A stretch of DNA of 64,000 nucleotides from positions 33,706 through 97,705 of the forward strand of contig NZ_JASHKQ010000015.1 of the NCBI RefSeq assembly GCF_030056795.1, in the 5' to 3' direction. The translations under genes were made by a program, and so were the position numbers. This DNA is from Rhodococcus sp. IEGM 1381 (GTDB lineage Bacteria > Actinomycetota > Actinomycetes > Mycobacteriales > Mycobacteriaceae). This document shows positions 8,728 to 16,796 of this stretch, piece after piece (positions within the stretch are counted from its first letter, which is position 1; each line of letters starts with the position of its first letter). The notes below the pieces were generated by a model. The model had not been told where the DNA came from. It did not search any database and worked only from the letters and a program-made list of their open reading frames with translations.

Positions 8728-9440
8728 TGAACGCGCCATCGAACTTCTCGATGATCGAGGTCGGGTCGAGTCTGTCCGGACGACGGATCACCGCCGACCA
8801 CATCGTCGAGTCACTGCGCCGAGCCATCAACGACGGCGTCCTGGCAGACGGAACCCAGCTGAACCAGGTCGATCTGGCCTCCCACTTCGGGGTTTCGCGT
8901 GTCCCGGTACGAGAAGCGCTTCGTCAACTTCAGGCGGAGGGGCTCATCCAGTCCCACGCTCACAAGCTGTCCTACGTCCGAGGGACGGATCCTCACCGCC
9001 TGGCTGATGTGTTCATGCTGCGCGGGTTGATAGAAGGATGGTTGATCGAGCGCGCAATACCGTCGATCGACCCGAGTGTGATTCTGCGAGCCCGAGAAAT
9101 CAACGAGCTGCTTCGCAACGAGGCGCACCATCCGTCCTGGCTCGAGCTCAACCGCGAGTTCCACTCCCTGCTCTTCGCGGCGGCGAAGTCCGAGGAGGGT
9201 ATGGGCGTGTTGCAGCCGCTGCAGATGCGGTCGCAGCGTTACAGCCGCCTGTGGTCGAAAGGTAATGGTGTGCATCGGCCTGCAGAAACCTGCGATGAGC
9301 ACGACCACATCCTCGACTTGATCGAGGCAGGCGACGCGGCCGGCGCGCGGGAGGCCTCCGTTCAGCACGTCATGCACACGTGTGATGCGGTCCTGGCCGC
9401 AGGGCGGCTGATGCAGGCAGACGCCGGTGTCCACGCCTGA
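8727..9440 (+). CDS. GntR-family regulator, FadR/FCD subfamily
   Basis: The 237-residue protein has an N-terminal winged helix with LNQVDLASHFGVSRVPVREALRQL and a helical C-terminal FCD effector domain (HLAD-like HRLADVFMLRGLIEGWLIERA, later EHDHILDLIEAGD). FCD proteins are usually repressors released by a carboxylic acid. An ATG at 8712 is also in frame, but 8727 fits a leaderless start because the -10-like TATTCT sits seven bases upstream and no ribosome site exists for either. It is the best candidate to bind the related sites at 3465, 9616, 14670, 16751 and 23632. The ABC importer follows directly. Confidence 0.9.
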   Translation: MNAPSNFSMIEVGSSLSGRRITADHIVESLRRAINDGVLADGTQLNQVDLASHFGVSRVPVREALRQLQAEGLIQSHAHKLSYVRGTDPHRLADVFMLRGLIEGWLIERAIPSIDPSVILRAREINELLRNEAHHPSWLELNREFHSLLFAAAKSEEGMGVLQPLQMRSQRYSRLWSKGNGVHRPAETCDEHDHILDLIEAGDAAGAREASVQHVMHTCDAVLAAGRLMQADAGVHA

Positions 9441-9541
9441 GGCATGACCGCTCCGCTTCCTACTCCCGGCAGGGCGCTGGACACCGAACCGTCGTGCGAG
9501 AAGTGTGTCGTTTCTGTCAACGTTGTGTGACATGTATTGCA

Positions 9542-9557
9542 TTGAACCCTAGTTCAA
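9542..9557. promoter_or_regulatory. Inverted repeat upstream of the ABC transporter operon
   Basis: TTGAAC-CCTA-GTTCAA is a perfect palindrome with 6-base arms, followed by a further half copy GTTCA at 9561-9565. It lies about 150 bases before the binding-protein gene. It may be an operator for a second regulator; nothing more can be said. Confidence 0.35.
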
Positions 9558-9615
9558 CGGGTTCACTCATGCGTAGGTGACGCGGTCCGGAAAGTCCAAA
9601 TCCGATGCGCGGGCC

Positions 9616-9630
9616 GACAGAATGAATACA
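9616..9630 (-). promoter_or_regulatory. Partial GntR-type site upstream of the ABC transporter operon
   Basis: On the minus strand the bases read TGTATTCATTCTGTC, identical to the other sites in the first seven positions (TGTATTC) but lacking the TACA arm. It is 70 bases upstream of the binding-protein ATG. It may be a weaker operator that brings the importer into the same regulon. Confidence 0.4.
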
Positions 9631-9699
9631 GTAGTCACAATCTTCCCAACGCAGTCCACCGAAAACGGGTCGGCCTCGAGCCGGCGGAAGGACGAAACA

Positions 9700-10845
9700 A
9701 TGCGCACATCTCGAACTCTGGCCACGGGGGCAGCGGCCCTCGCCCTCTCGCTCATGGCGACCGCGTGCGGCGGGTCGACCGACGCTGCCGAGGACGGACC
9801 ACTCGTCCTCGGTGTGATCGCGGAACAGACCGGTCCGGTCCCGGTTCTCGGGCTCGTCGTCAACGGAATGGAGGCCGCCGTCGACGACGTGAACAAGAAC
9901 GGGGGCATCAACGGACGTCAGGTCCAGCTCGACGTGCGCGACAGCGCGGGTGATCCGGCCAAGGCTGTGGGCATCCTTCGCGCATTCGACGAGAGCGGAA
10001 TCAGCATGGTGCTCGGAGGCGCCTTCGGTGCCTCCTGCGCTGCAGAAGGTCCAGCCGCCGAACGGCTCGACCTGGTAGCTCTGTGCCTCAGCACCGACCC
10101 GTTACCGGATGAGACGTCGAGGATGTTCGGTGTCGGATCACCGTACGACGTCACGGTTCAGGCGTATTCGGAAGAGCTGTCGAAGTACGGCAACCGGATC
10201 GGAGTTTTTGCGGAGAAGGCGCAGAGCGGGGACGACATCGACCGTCTCGTTCCCCCTGCCTTCGCGGAGAAGGGGGTCGATGCGGTCATCGAGCGAACCG
10301 ATCCAGAAGCGACGAGTTACAAAGCCAGCATTCAGCGGGTCATTGCCCAAGGCGTCGATGCCCTGTGGTTCACACAGTGCACGCCGACGGTGCTCGCCGG
10401 CGTCGCCGACGCGAAGGCGCTCGGGTTCACCGGGAACATCATGTTGATGAACTGCCTGTCGTCGGACGACATCGCGGCGGGACTGGTGAACGACGCGGCG
10501 AAGCCCGGCGGGCAAATCGTCAATCTACTGCCCTCGTTGTTCGATCCGAAGTCGTCGGCCAATCCGCAGCAGCGCGCTGCAGTCGACGAGTACTTGAAGG
10601 TTGTCGGGACGAGGGACGCCGTGCTCGCTGCCGGATGGGACTCCGTCTGGATCGCAAAGCAGGCCTACGAAGCCGCCGATGGCACCGGAGGTGACAACCT
10701 GCAGGCCGCCCTGCAGAACAATTTCACCTTCGAGGGCGTGTGGCAACGCGGTGTTTGGACCGAAGACGATCATCGAGGTAATGACGGCGTCGGCATGCAT
10801 GTCCCAGTCGTGGTCGGCTCCGACGGCACGTGGCAGCCGAAATGA
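9700..10845 (+). CDS. ABC transporter substrate-binding lipoprotein (Leu/Ile/Val-binding family)
   Basis: The 381-residue precursor starts with a lipoprotein signal peptide ending in a lipobox, MATAC-GG, so it should be lipid-anchored on the outer face of the membrane. The mature part is a type I periplasmic-binding fold: LVLGVIAEQTGPVPVLG, DDVNKNGGINGRQVQL and repeated GFTGNIMLMN-like elements are typical of the LivJ/amide-urea binding group. GGAAGGAC before ATG 9700 sets the start; an upstream in-frame extension lacks a signal. Its stop overlaps the next gene by four bases. In aromatic clusters such proteins bind aromatic or cyclic acids rather than amino acids. Confidence 0.92.
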   Translation: MRTSRTLATGAAALALSLMATACGGSTDAAEDGPLVLGVIAEQTGPVPVLGLVVNGMEAAVDDVNKNGGINGRQVQLDVRDSAGDPAKAVGILRAFDESGISMVLGGAFGASCAAEGPAAERLDLVALCLSTDPLPDETSRMFGVGSPYDVTVQAYSEELSKYGNRIGVFAEKAQSGDDIDRLVPPAFAEKGVDAVIERTDPEATSYKASIQRVIAQGVDALWFTQCTPTVLAGVADAKALGFTGNIMLMNCLSSDDIAAGLVNDAAKPGGQIVNLLPSLFDPKSSANPQQRAAVDEYLKVVGTRDAVLAAGWDSVWIAKQAYEAADGTGGDNLQAALQNNFTFEGVWQRGVWTEDDHRGNDGVGMHVPVVVGSDGTWQPK

Positions 10846-12650
10846 CGTCCGCACTGACGGTTTCGGACGATATAGCGGTGACTGCGCGAAAGATCAAGGC
10901 GGGAGCGCTGATTCGGACGGCGATCGTCATTGTGTATGTCGTCGCGGTGCTTGTTCAGGCGCAGAGTGTCGTACTCATGCTGTCCCTCACCGCGATCTGG
11001 GGCATCGCCACCGTGGGGCTCGGACTGGTGCTGGGAAGTGCCGGACAGATCTCCCTGTGCCAAGCGTCGTTCGTCCTGGCCGGTGCCTACTTCTACGCAG
11101 GAATTACTGTCGACGGTGGTCTACCGCCGTGGGTCGGACTCCTCTGCGCGATCGGAGGTGGCGGCGTCCTGGCACTCGTGGTCTCTCCCGTGTTGCGAGC
11201 ACGAGGCGACTATCTTGCACTGGCGACCATCACGGTGGCCCTCCTGGTCGATCGCGCGATCAGCACGGGGGACTGGATCCCGGGCGGTAACAGCGGTATC
11301 TCCGGCGTTCCGTACCTCGAACTTTTCGGCATCTCTTTCAAGAGTGCGGAGTCGTACCTGATCCTGTCGCTCGTTCTGCTTGCCTTGATCATCATCGGGC
11401 TGCATCTGCGGTACGGCAGAAGTCATTCCCGCCGCGCAATCCACGCACTGCACCAGGACGAGAGTGTCTTGGCCGGGTTCGGAGGTAACCCCTGGATGCT
11501 CAAGCGTGAAGTCTTCGTGGTGGGAGGACTACTCGGCGGTCTTGCCGGGGGTGTCTACGCGGCAGCCTACGGATTCGTCTCCTCGAACGGGTTCGGTCTC
11601 TTCGAGTCTTTCGCCTTGGCCCTAGCGGTGATCATCGGAGGCAACGGCAGACTGATCGGCGCGCTCTTCGGAGCTTTCATCTACCAAGGCAGCTTCGTGG
11701 TCCTCGGCGACTATTCCGACTACCGGTTCGCGCTCCTCGGCGTCCTTGTGGTGCTGACCGTTCTGTTCTTTCCCCGCGGACTGTGGCCGAGCTGGGGAGA
11801 CTTCTCGGGACTTGTTCCGTTGCGTGGCAAACATGCTCGAAAGCCGATCGTGATGGAGACCGACGCCGCACCGGTCGCTGTCGATCCCCTTGCACTCGAG
11901 ATCAGAGGCCTGACGAAGCGCTACGGGGAGTTGACGGCCGTCGGTGACGTCTCGATCACGTTGACCGCCGGTTCCTTGACGGCCCTCATAGGCCCGAACG
12001 GTGCCGGAAAGACGACACTTCTCGACTTGGTAGCGGCTGAGCAACAACCGAGCGCCGGCTCGATCCTCATCGACGGCGCGGACATCACGACCGTCACCCG
12101 AAGCGGTCGCGCTCGCGCAGGCATCACCAGGACCTATCAGCGGCTGAGGCTGGTCTCGAGTCTCAGCATCATCGACAACGTCCTGTTGGGTGTCGATCAC
12201 GGCGCACGTGGAGAGTCCTTCGTGTCGGAAGGGGAGCGCCGCCGCCGCGCCGAACGCGCGCTGGCAGACGTCGGACTGACCGAGGGCCACGAGGACGACG
12301 TCGCCGAATTGACCTTCGGTACACGCCGGCTCGTGGAGATGGCTCGCGCCATAGCAAGTCGGCCCCGATTGGTCCTGCTCGACGAGCCGTCATCAGGTCT
12401 GAACGACTCGGAGGCTCGGGAATTCGCCGAGGTTGTCCGCGGGCTACACGCGACCGGATGCACCGTGGTCGTCGTGGAGCACAACTTGCCCTTCGTTCGG
12501 CTTCTGGCACACGACATCATCGCGCTCGACCGAGGGCGGCTCCTCATGCACGGTCCGACCGAGGAGGTTTTCGCCTCCGCAGAATTCCAGGAGTCGTACG
12601 TGGGCCGAGGTCCGCGTGGGCGAACGAAGATCGAGGAGGAGATGTCATGA
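10842..12650 (+). CDS. Fused LivM-type permease and LivG-type ATPase
   Basis: This 602-residue protein joins two normally separate importer subunits. Residues about 20-320 form a LivM-like permease with some nine hydrophobic segments and the family words GLGLVLGSAGQISLCQASF and ARGDYLALATI. From about residue 345 an ATPase domain follows, with Walker A GPNGAGKTT, Walker B LVLLDEPSSGL and the switch His in VVVEHN. Its ABC signature is LTFGTRRLVEMARA, where LSGGQ would be usual, as is common in LivG proteins. ATGA overlaps connect it to the binding protein upstream and LivF downstream. Confidence 0.93.
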   Translation: MTSALTVSDDIAVTARKIKAGALIRTAIVIVYVVAVLVQAQSVVLMLSLTAIWGIATVGLGLVLGSAGQISLCQASFVLAGAYFYAGITVDGGLPPWVGLLCAIGGGGVLALVVSPVLRARGDYLALATITVALLVDRAISTGDWIPGGNSGISGVPYLELFGISFKSAESYLILSLVLLALIIIGLHLRYGRSHSRRAIHALHQDESVLAGFGGNPWMLKREVFVVGGLLGGLAGGVYAAAYGFVSSNGFGLFESFALALAVIIGGNGRLIGALFGAFIYQGSFVVLGDYSDYRFALLGVLVVLTVLFFPRGLWPSWGDFSGLVPLRGKHARKPIVMETDAAPVAVDPLALEIRGLTKRYGELTAVGDVSITLTAGSLTALIGPNGAGKTTLLDLVAAEQQPSAGSILIDGADITTVTRSGRARAGITRTYQRLRLVSSLSIIDNVLLGVDHGARGESFVSEGERRRRAERALADVGLTEGHEDDVAELTFGTRRLVEMARAIASRPRLVLLDEPSSGLNDSEAREFAEVVRGLHATGCTVVVVEHNLPFVRLLAHDIIALDRGRLLMHGPTEEVFASAEFQESYVGRGPRGRTKIEEEMS

Positions 12651-13375
12651 GCTCGACGGGACTCGAGATCCGGGGTCTACACGCCGGGCATGGTGACCTC
12701 GCGGTTCTGCACGGTATCGACCTGGTTGCGCGCCCCGGCGAGCTGGTCCTGCTCGCCGGGCCGAACGGCGCCGGCAAGACCACCCTGTTGACAACCATCA
12801 TCGGAACGCTTCGCGCGACATCAGGCACCGTCTCGGTGGACGGTTCGGAACTGTCGGGAAAACCGGTGCACGAGCGCACTCGACTCGGCGTGGGTCTGGT
12901 GCCCGAGGGGCACGGTCTGTTCCCGGGTCTGACCGTGTGGGAGAACCTCAGAGTCGCGGCCAAAGCAGCGCGCCTGACCGGAGCTGAGGCAGAAGCGGGC
13001 ATCGCCCGCGCAATAGAGGTGTTTCCGAAAGTCGGTGAACGACTGAGGCAGGATGTCACGACACTGTCGGGCGGAGAGAAACAAATGGTGGCCTTCGGGC
13101 GCGCGCTCATCACCGATCCGAAGGTGTTGTTGCTCGACGAGCCGTCGATGGGTCTCGCTCCGATCGTCTGGCATCAAGTTCTGGACACGTGTCGCGCTCT
13201 CGCCGATGATGGCCGCGCAGTTGTGCTGGTCGAGCAGCGGGTCATGGAGGCAGTCGGTGCCGCCGATCGCTGCGTCGTACTTCAACAAGGGCGGATCACT
13301 CGAGACGAGCCGGCCGAGGGCGCCGACGTCAGCGACCTCACCAGTGACTACTTCGCCACGGGAGCGACATCATGA
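12647..13375 (+). CDS. ABC transporter ATP-binding protein, LivF type
   Basis: The 242-residue ATPase has Walker A GPNGAGKTT, a well-formed signature LSGGEKQMVAFGRAL, Walker B VLLLDEPSMGLAP and the family-specific VPEGHGLFPGLTVWENL seen in LivF proteins. It pairs with the ATPase half of the fused protein upstream to power import. Its ATG overlaps the upstream TGA, and its own stop overlaps the LivH-type permease start, so the four transport genes form one translational chain. Confidence 0.94.
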   Translation: MSSTGLEIRGLHAGHGDLAVLHGIDLVARPGELVLLAGPNGAGKTTLLTTIIGTLRATSGTVSVDGSELSGKPVHERTRLGVGLVPEGHGLFPGLTVWENLRVAAKAARLTGAEAEAGIARAIEVFPKVGERLRQDVTTLSGGEKQMVAFGRALITDPKVLLLDEPSMGLAPIVWHQVLDTCRALADDGRAVVLVEQRVMEAVGAADRCVVLQQGRITRDEPAEGADVSDLTSDYFATGATS

Positions 13376-14298
13376 TCGATTTCCTGCAAACGACCGAGTT
13401 CGTGTTGACGATGACGGCCGCCTACCTGTTGATCGGACTCGGCTGGAATGTCGTCTACAACACCTGCGGATACCTGAACTTCGCCATCGGACAGTTCTAC
13501 ATTCTCGGTGCGATCCTCAGCTTTCGGTTCCAAAGTTCGTGGGGGATCGACTCGCCCTGGCTCGCAGGGCTGTTGGCTGTCATCTCCGCCGGTGTCATCG
13601 CTTTCGTTGCCGAACGGCTCGTCCTTCGCCCTCTTGCCTCGCTGGGCCTCGACGAGCGCGGACTCGCCCCGCTGATTCTGACGATCGGACTCGGTCTGAT
13701 CCTGGTTCAGGTCTCATTCAAACTGAGTCCGAGCACCGTGACGCGCCCGCAGGAACTACTGCCGGGAACTATCGACGTCGGCGGGGTGCTCATAGCCAAG
13801 CAGTCGCTGTTGATGTGGTTCGCGACTGCGGTAGTCGCAGGTGCGCTTTTCATGTTCTTCCGGAGGACGGACATGGGTCGCGCGATGAGGGCCGCAGCCG
13901 TAAGTCCGTCGGCTGCCAGAGCTTTGGGATTGCGAGTCGCATCCTTCCGCACGTTGGCTTTCACGCTCTCCGGGCTCCTCGCTGGTTTCGCGGGCTTTCT
14001 CATCGCCCCGACCCAGGGGATCGCCTACAACGGCGGGGACGTCATTGCGATCTACTCGTTCATGGCGGTGTCCATCGTCGGACTCGGTCGCGATGGCATG
14101 GCCGTCGTCGGTGCGGTGGTTGTCGCATCCATCCAGGGTTACTCGGCGCGCTACCTGGGCCAGAGTGTCAGCGAGGTGATAGTTCTCGTAGCGTTCCTCG
14201 GGGTTGTGTACCTCTACGCCGCCCGCGCGGACGGCGGGATTCTGCCCACCAGGCTTCGGGTCGCAATGCGACCGACCCCCACTGAATCCGTCCGGTGA
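13372..14298 (+). CDS. ABC transporter permease, LivH type
   Basis: This 308-residue membrane protein has about eight hydrophobic segments and LivH-family wording: YLLIGLGWNVVYNTCGYLNFAIGQFY near the N-terminus, LTIGLGLIL, and GRAMRAAAVSPSAARALGL in the coupling loop. It forms the translocation pore with the LivM half of the fused protein. Placing LivH last is unusual, as it more often comes right after the binding protein. Its stop overlaps the GTG of a truncated ThDP-enzyme remnant. Confidence 0.93.
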   Translation: MIDFLQTTEFVLTMTAAYLLIGLGWNVVYNTCGYLNFAIGQFYILGAILSFRFQSSWGIDSPWLAGLLAVISAGVIAFVAERLVLRPLASLGLDERGLAPLILTIGLGLILVQVSFKLSPSTVTRPQELLPGTIDVGGVLIAKQSLLMWFATAVVAGALFMFFRRTDMGRAMRAAAVSPSAARALGLRVASFRTLAFTLSGLLAGFAGFLIAPTQGIAYNGGDVIAIYSFMAVSIVGLGRDGMAVVGAVVVASIQGYSARYLGQSVSEVIVLVAFLGVVYLYAARADGGILPTRLRVAMRPTPTESVR

Positions 14299-14687
14299 GT
14301 GTCAGCGAGGTGATCGCGCAGGCAATCGTTTCCGAGTGCCCGGACACGTCGTTGTTCGGTTTTGTAGGCGACCACGACCCGCGCATTGCACGTGGGCTCG
14401 ATCAGGACACAGACGTCGTTCGAGTCATGGCTCGACACGATGGCGCGGCCATGGTGATGGTGGAAAGTGTGAATTCGTCATCGACTCCACTGCCGTTCGG
14501 GACTTGTCTCCAGTCGACAACGTTCTCGTCCGGTCGATACCGCGCGCGAAACTACGGTCTTGGGGGCGCGCACCCCGAGACGTCCTCGAGGGTGTCGTCG
14601 ACTTCCCTACGAATATCCGATGAATCGAACTCGTTTGTCAGAGAAGGGTGCATGGGAAGGCGCTTGAAGTGTATTCTGTCTACATGA
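14295..14687 (+). pseudogene. Remnant of a thiamine-diphosphate-dependent enzyme (N-terminal domain only)
   Basis: A GTG coupled to the LivH stop by a 4-base overlap opens a 130-codon frame. The first 57 or so codons (SEVIAQAIVSECPDTSLFGFVGD, then VVRVMARHDGAAMVMVES) look like the N-terminal Pyr domain of a ThDP enzyme, including a HDGAA segment where the catalytic HEGAA-type Glu would stand; here it is Asp. After that the frame turns to Ser/Thr/Arg-rich text without family character and runs into the next promoter. A deletion that removed the rest of the gene is the simplest reading. A full ThDP enzyme is encoded at 23662. Confidence 0.55.
14670..14684 (+). promoter_or_regulatory. TGTA-N7-TACA operator / -10 region of the Rieske oxygenase operon
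   Basis: TGTATTCTGTCTACA ends on the A of ATG 14684. TATTCT at 14672-14677 is exactly -12 to -7 from that A, so this reads as a leaderless promoter masked by its operator, the same geometry as at the GntR gene. Confidence 0.68.
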
Positions 14688-16012
14688 GTCGATACGACGT
14701 GGCAGGCCGGCGAGCACTGGAAGACAGGATCCGGTCGACGGTGCGTCCCGAGCTGGGTGAGATTCCGTTGTTCGTCTACACCGATCCGGACGTCTATGAG
14801 CTCGACTTGGAGCGGGTATTCCCCAAAGCCTGGCAGTTCGTCGGTCACGTTTCCGAGGTGCCGAATCCAGGTTCCTTCGTCACTCGAACAATGGGCGAGG
14901 AGTCGGTCATCGTAGGTCGTGGCGATGATGCGGTGGTACGCGTGTTCTTGAACGCATGTCGTCACCGGGGCATGAGGCTTGCCTGTGAGGACTTCGGCGA
15001 GGTGAACAACTGGCGCTGTCCTTATCACGGCTTCACGTACGGTTCGAAAGGCGACTTCATCGGCACCTTGATGGGCGCGCCGTTCGAGAAGGTCGCATAT
15101 CCGGAAGGCCTTGACCGGAAGGCCTTTCACCTCGTCGAGGCCCGTACCGAGGTTTACAAGGGTCTTATCTTTGCGACGTGGGCGAAGGAAGGGCTGTCGC
15201 TCGAGGACCATCTAGGTAACGCAGCTTGGTATCTCGACCTGATCGTCGGTCGTGCCGAAATGGAAGTCGTCGGTGTTCCTGAGCGGTGGGTCGTCCCTAC
15301 GAGTTGGCGTCTCCCCGCCGACAACTTCGCATCGGACGCTTATCACACGGCTACGGCTCATTCGTTCTTGACGCGTCTCGGTCTGGTGAAGGGCGTCGAC
15401 TTCGGGCGCGACGGGTACCACGTCGACCCCGGCGCCGGTCACGGGCTCGGGGTCGGGGTGCACTTCGACGAGAAGTCGTACTTCCCAGCCGAATTGCAGG
15501 ACGAGTACCGCGACAACCTCGACGCCGGCCAGTTCGAGACGCTGTCGCGGCTGAAGAACATGCACGGCAACATCTTCCCGAACTTCACCTTTCTGATTCC
15601 GAATTTCATCGAGGTCGAGGGGAAGCGTGTTGCCGGCGCGATGCTGCGCGTGTGGCAGCCGGCCGGCCCCGGCCGCACACAGGTCTGGTCGTGGCACCTC
15701 GTGGAGAAGAACGCGCCTGAGTGGTGGAAGAAGCTCGGGCGCCGGATGTACACGCAGACCTTCAGCTCTTCGGGCATGTTCGATCAGGACGACACCGAGA
15801 ACTGGGAAATGCAGACCAAATCGTCCGACAACGCCCTGTACCGCGACGACGAGTTCATGCTCCATTACGCGATGGGCATCGACGCGACTCCGTTGAGCAA
15901 GGACGAGTTTCCCGGTCCCGGAGATGTTTTCGACGGCAAGTTCAGTGAGTCGGCCGCACGCTCCTATTACGGAGTGTGGCGCAACATGGTGTTGGACGGA
16001 GGTTCGCGATGA
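14684..16012 (+). CDS. Rieske non-heme iron oxygenase, alpha subunit
   Basis: This 442-residue protein has the Rieske ligands Cys92, His94, Cys112 and His115 in C-x-H-x17-C-x2-H spacing, and the mononuclear iron histidines His221 and His226 in DNFASDAYHTATAH. QDDTENWE near the C-terminus is typical of ring-hydroxylating dioxygenase alpha subunits. It should hydroxylate an aromatic or heteroaromatic ring using electrons from the small ferredoxin two genes downstream. A GTG at 14648 is in frame, but the operator and -10 geometry favour ATG 14684. The beta-subunit start overlaps its stop. Confidence 0.95.
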   Translation: MSRYDVAGRRALEDRIRSTVRPELGEIPLFVYTDPDVYELDLERVFPKAWQFVGHVSEVPNPGSFVTRTMGEESVIVGRGDDAVVRVFLNACRHRGMRLACEDFGEVNNWRCPYHGFTYGSKGDFIGTLMGAPFEKVAYPEGLDRKAFHLVEARTEVYKGLIFATWAKEGLSLEDHLGNAAWYLDLIVGRAEMEVVGVPERWVVPTSWRLPADNFASDAYHTATAHSFLTRLGLVKGVDFGRDGYHVDPGAGHGLGVGVHFDEKSYFPAELQDEYRDNLDAGQFETLSRLKNMHGNIFPNFTFLIPNFIEVEGKRVAGAMLRVWQPAGPGRTQVWSWHLVEKNAPEWWKKLGRRMYTQTFSSSGMFDQDDTENWEMQTKSSDNALYRDDEFMLHYAMGIDATPLSKDEFPGPGDVFDGKFSESAARSYYGVWRNMVLDGGSR

Positions 16013-16518
16013 CCCGGCCCCTGGTCGATCTCGCGACGCGCATCGCGCTCGAGGACTTCTACATCCTCGAGGCCGATCTGCTCGACGAGCGACGTTTCGA
16101 GGAGTGGCTCGAGCTGTTCGCCGACGATGTCGAATACTTCGCCCCGATCCGGGTGAACCGTAAGAGTCCGGCATCCGATGTCATCGAGGAGCTTGGACAC
16201 TTCGACGACACCAAGAGCTCGCTGACCCTGCGGGTCAAGCGTCTGAGAACAGACGTGGCGTGGGCAGAGGACCCTCCCTCGTTGACGCGCCGGCTCATCA
16301 CCAACGTGAGGGTGGTGTCCGTTGGCAGCGAAGCGCTCGTTGTACGCACCAACATGCTGCTCTACCGCAGCCGGGGCGATCTGGGTGCTCACGATCTGAT
16401 CGTCGGCCAGCGGCAGGACACTCTTCGTCCACACGAGGACGCATGGCTGATCTCGAACCGCCGCATCCTTCTCGACCAGGCATCCATGTCCACCAAAAAC
16501 TTGGGGGTTTTCCTGTGA
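16009..16518 (+). CDS. Rieske oxygenase, beta (small) subunit
   Basis: The 169-residue protein shows the NTF2-like fold of ring-hydroxylating dioxygenase beta subunits, with FYILEADLLDERRFEEWLELFADDVEYFAPIR at the N-terminus and RRILLDQASM at the C-terminus. It forms an alpha3beta3 hexamer with the alpha subunit in known relatives and is structural. Its ATG overlaps the alpha stop (ATGA) and its stop overlaps the ferredoxin GTG, so the three are co-translated. Confidence 0.93.
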   Translation: MTRPLVDLATRIALEDFYILEADLLDERRFEEWLELFADDVEYFAPIRVNRKSPASDVIEELGHFDDTKSSLTLRVKRLRTDVAWAEDPPSLTRRLITNVRVVSVGSEALVVRTNMLLYRSRGDLGAHDLIVGQRQDTLRPHEDAWLISNRRILLDQASMSTKNLGVFL

Positions 16519-16712
16519 AAGTCAATCTCGATCTGTCCGTCTGCCAGGGATACGCGAACTGCCTGGCCGCAGCGCCCGAATTTTTCGACATCGACGATAG
16601 AGGACAGGCTGTCCTCCTCAAGATCGTCGCCGAGACAGCCGAGGAGCAGGCCGCCGTCCTGGCGGCCATCCCGATGTGCCCGGTCATGGCTATTTCGGTG
16701 GACGAAGGGTGA
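16515..16712 (+). CDS. Small 3Fe-4S-type ferredoxin
   Basis: This 65-residue ferredoxin has only three cluster cysteines, Cys10, Cys16 and Cys55, in the C-x5-C...C-P arrangement (CQGYANC, then MCPVMAI) with the APEFF segment of actinobacterial P450-type ferredoxins. Three ligands suggest a 3Fe-4S cluster, or 4Fe-4S with a non-Cys ligand. It is coupled to the oxygenase genes by a GTGA overlap, so it most likely donates electrons to the Rieske oxygenase, as in some actinobacterial phthalate and PAH dioxygenases. No reductase gene accompanies it. Confidence 0.9.
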   Translation: MKVNLDLSVCQGYANCLAAAPEFFDIDDRGQAVLLKIVAETAEEQAAVLAAIPMCPVMAISVDEG

Positions 16713-16750
16713 TCCGAGGGGATGAGGGTTTCCCCATGCCTCACTAATAG

Positions 16751-16765
16751 TGTATACAGTTTACA
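16751..16765 (+). promoter_or_regulatory. TGTA-N7-TACA operator / promoter of the enamidase operon
   Basis: TGTATACAGTTTACA lies 31 bases before the ATG at 16797. TATACA (16753-16758) would direct a start at about 16765, just before an alternative ATG at 16767. The leader then carries the ribosome site GGAGG used for ATG 16797. Confidence 0.68.
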
Positions 16766-16796
16766 CATGGCTTTCACACGACCTCGGAGGAGCAGC

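Noticed and set aside
12544..13113. A minus-strand frame opposite LivF and other long antisense frames across the importer genes
   Set aside because: Composition-driven shadows; the plus-strand proteins carry all expected ABC motifs.
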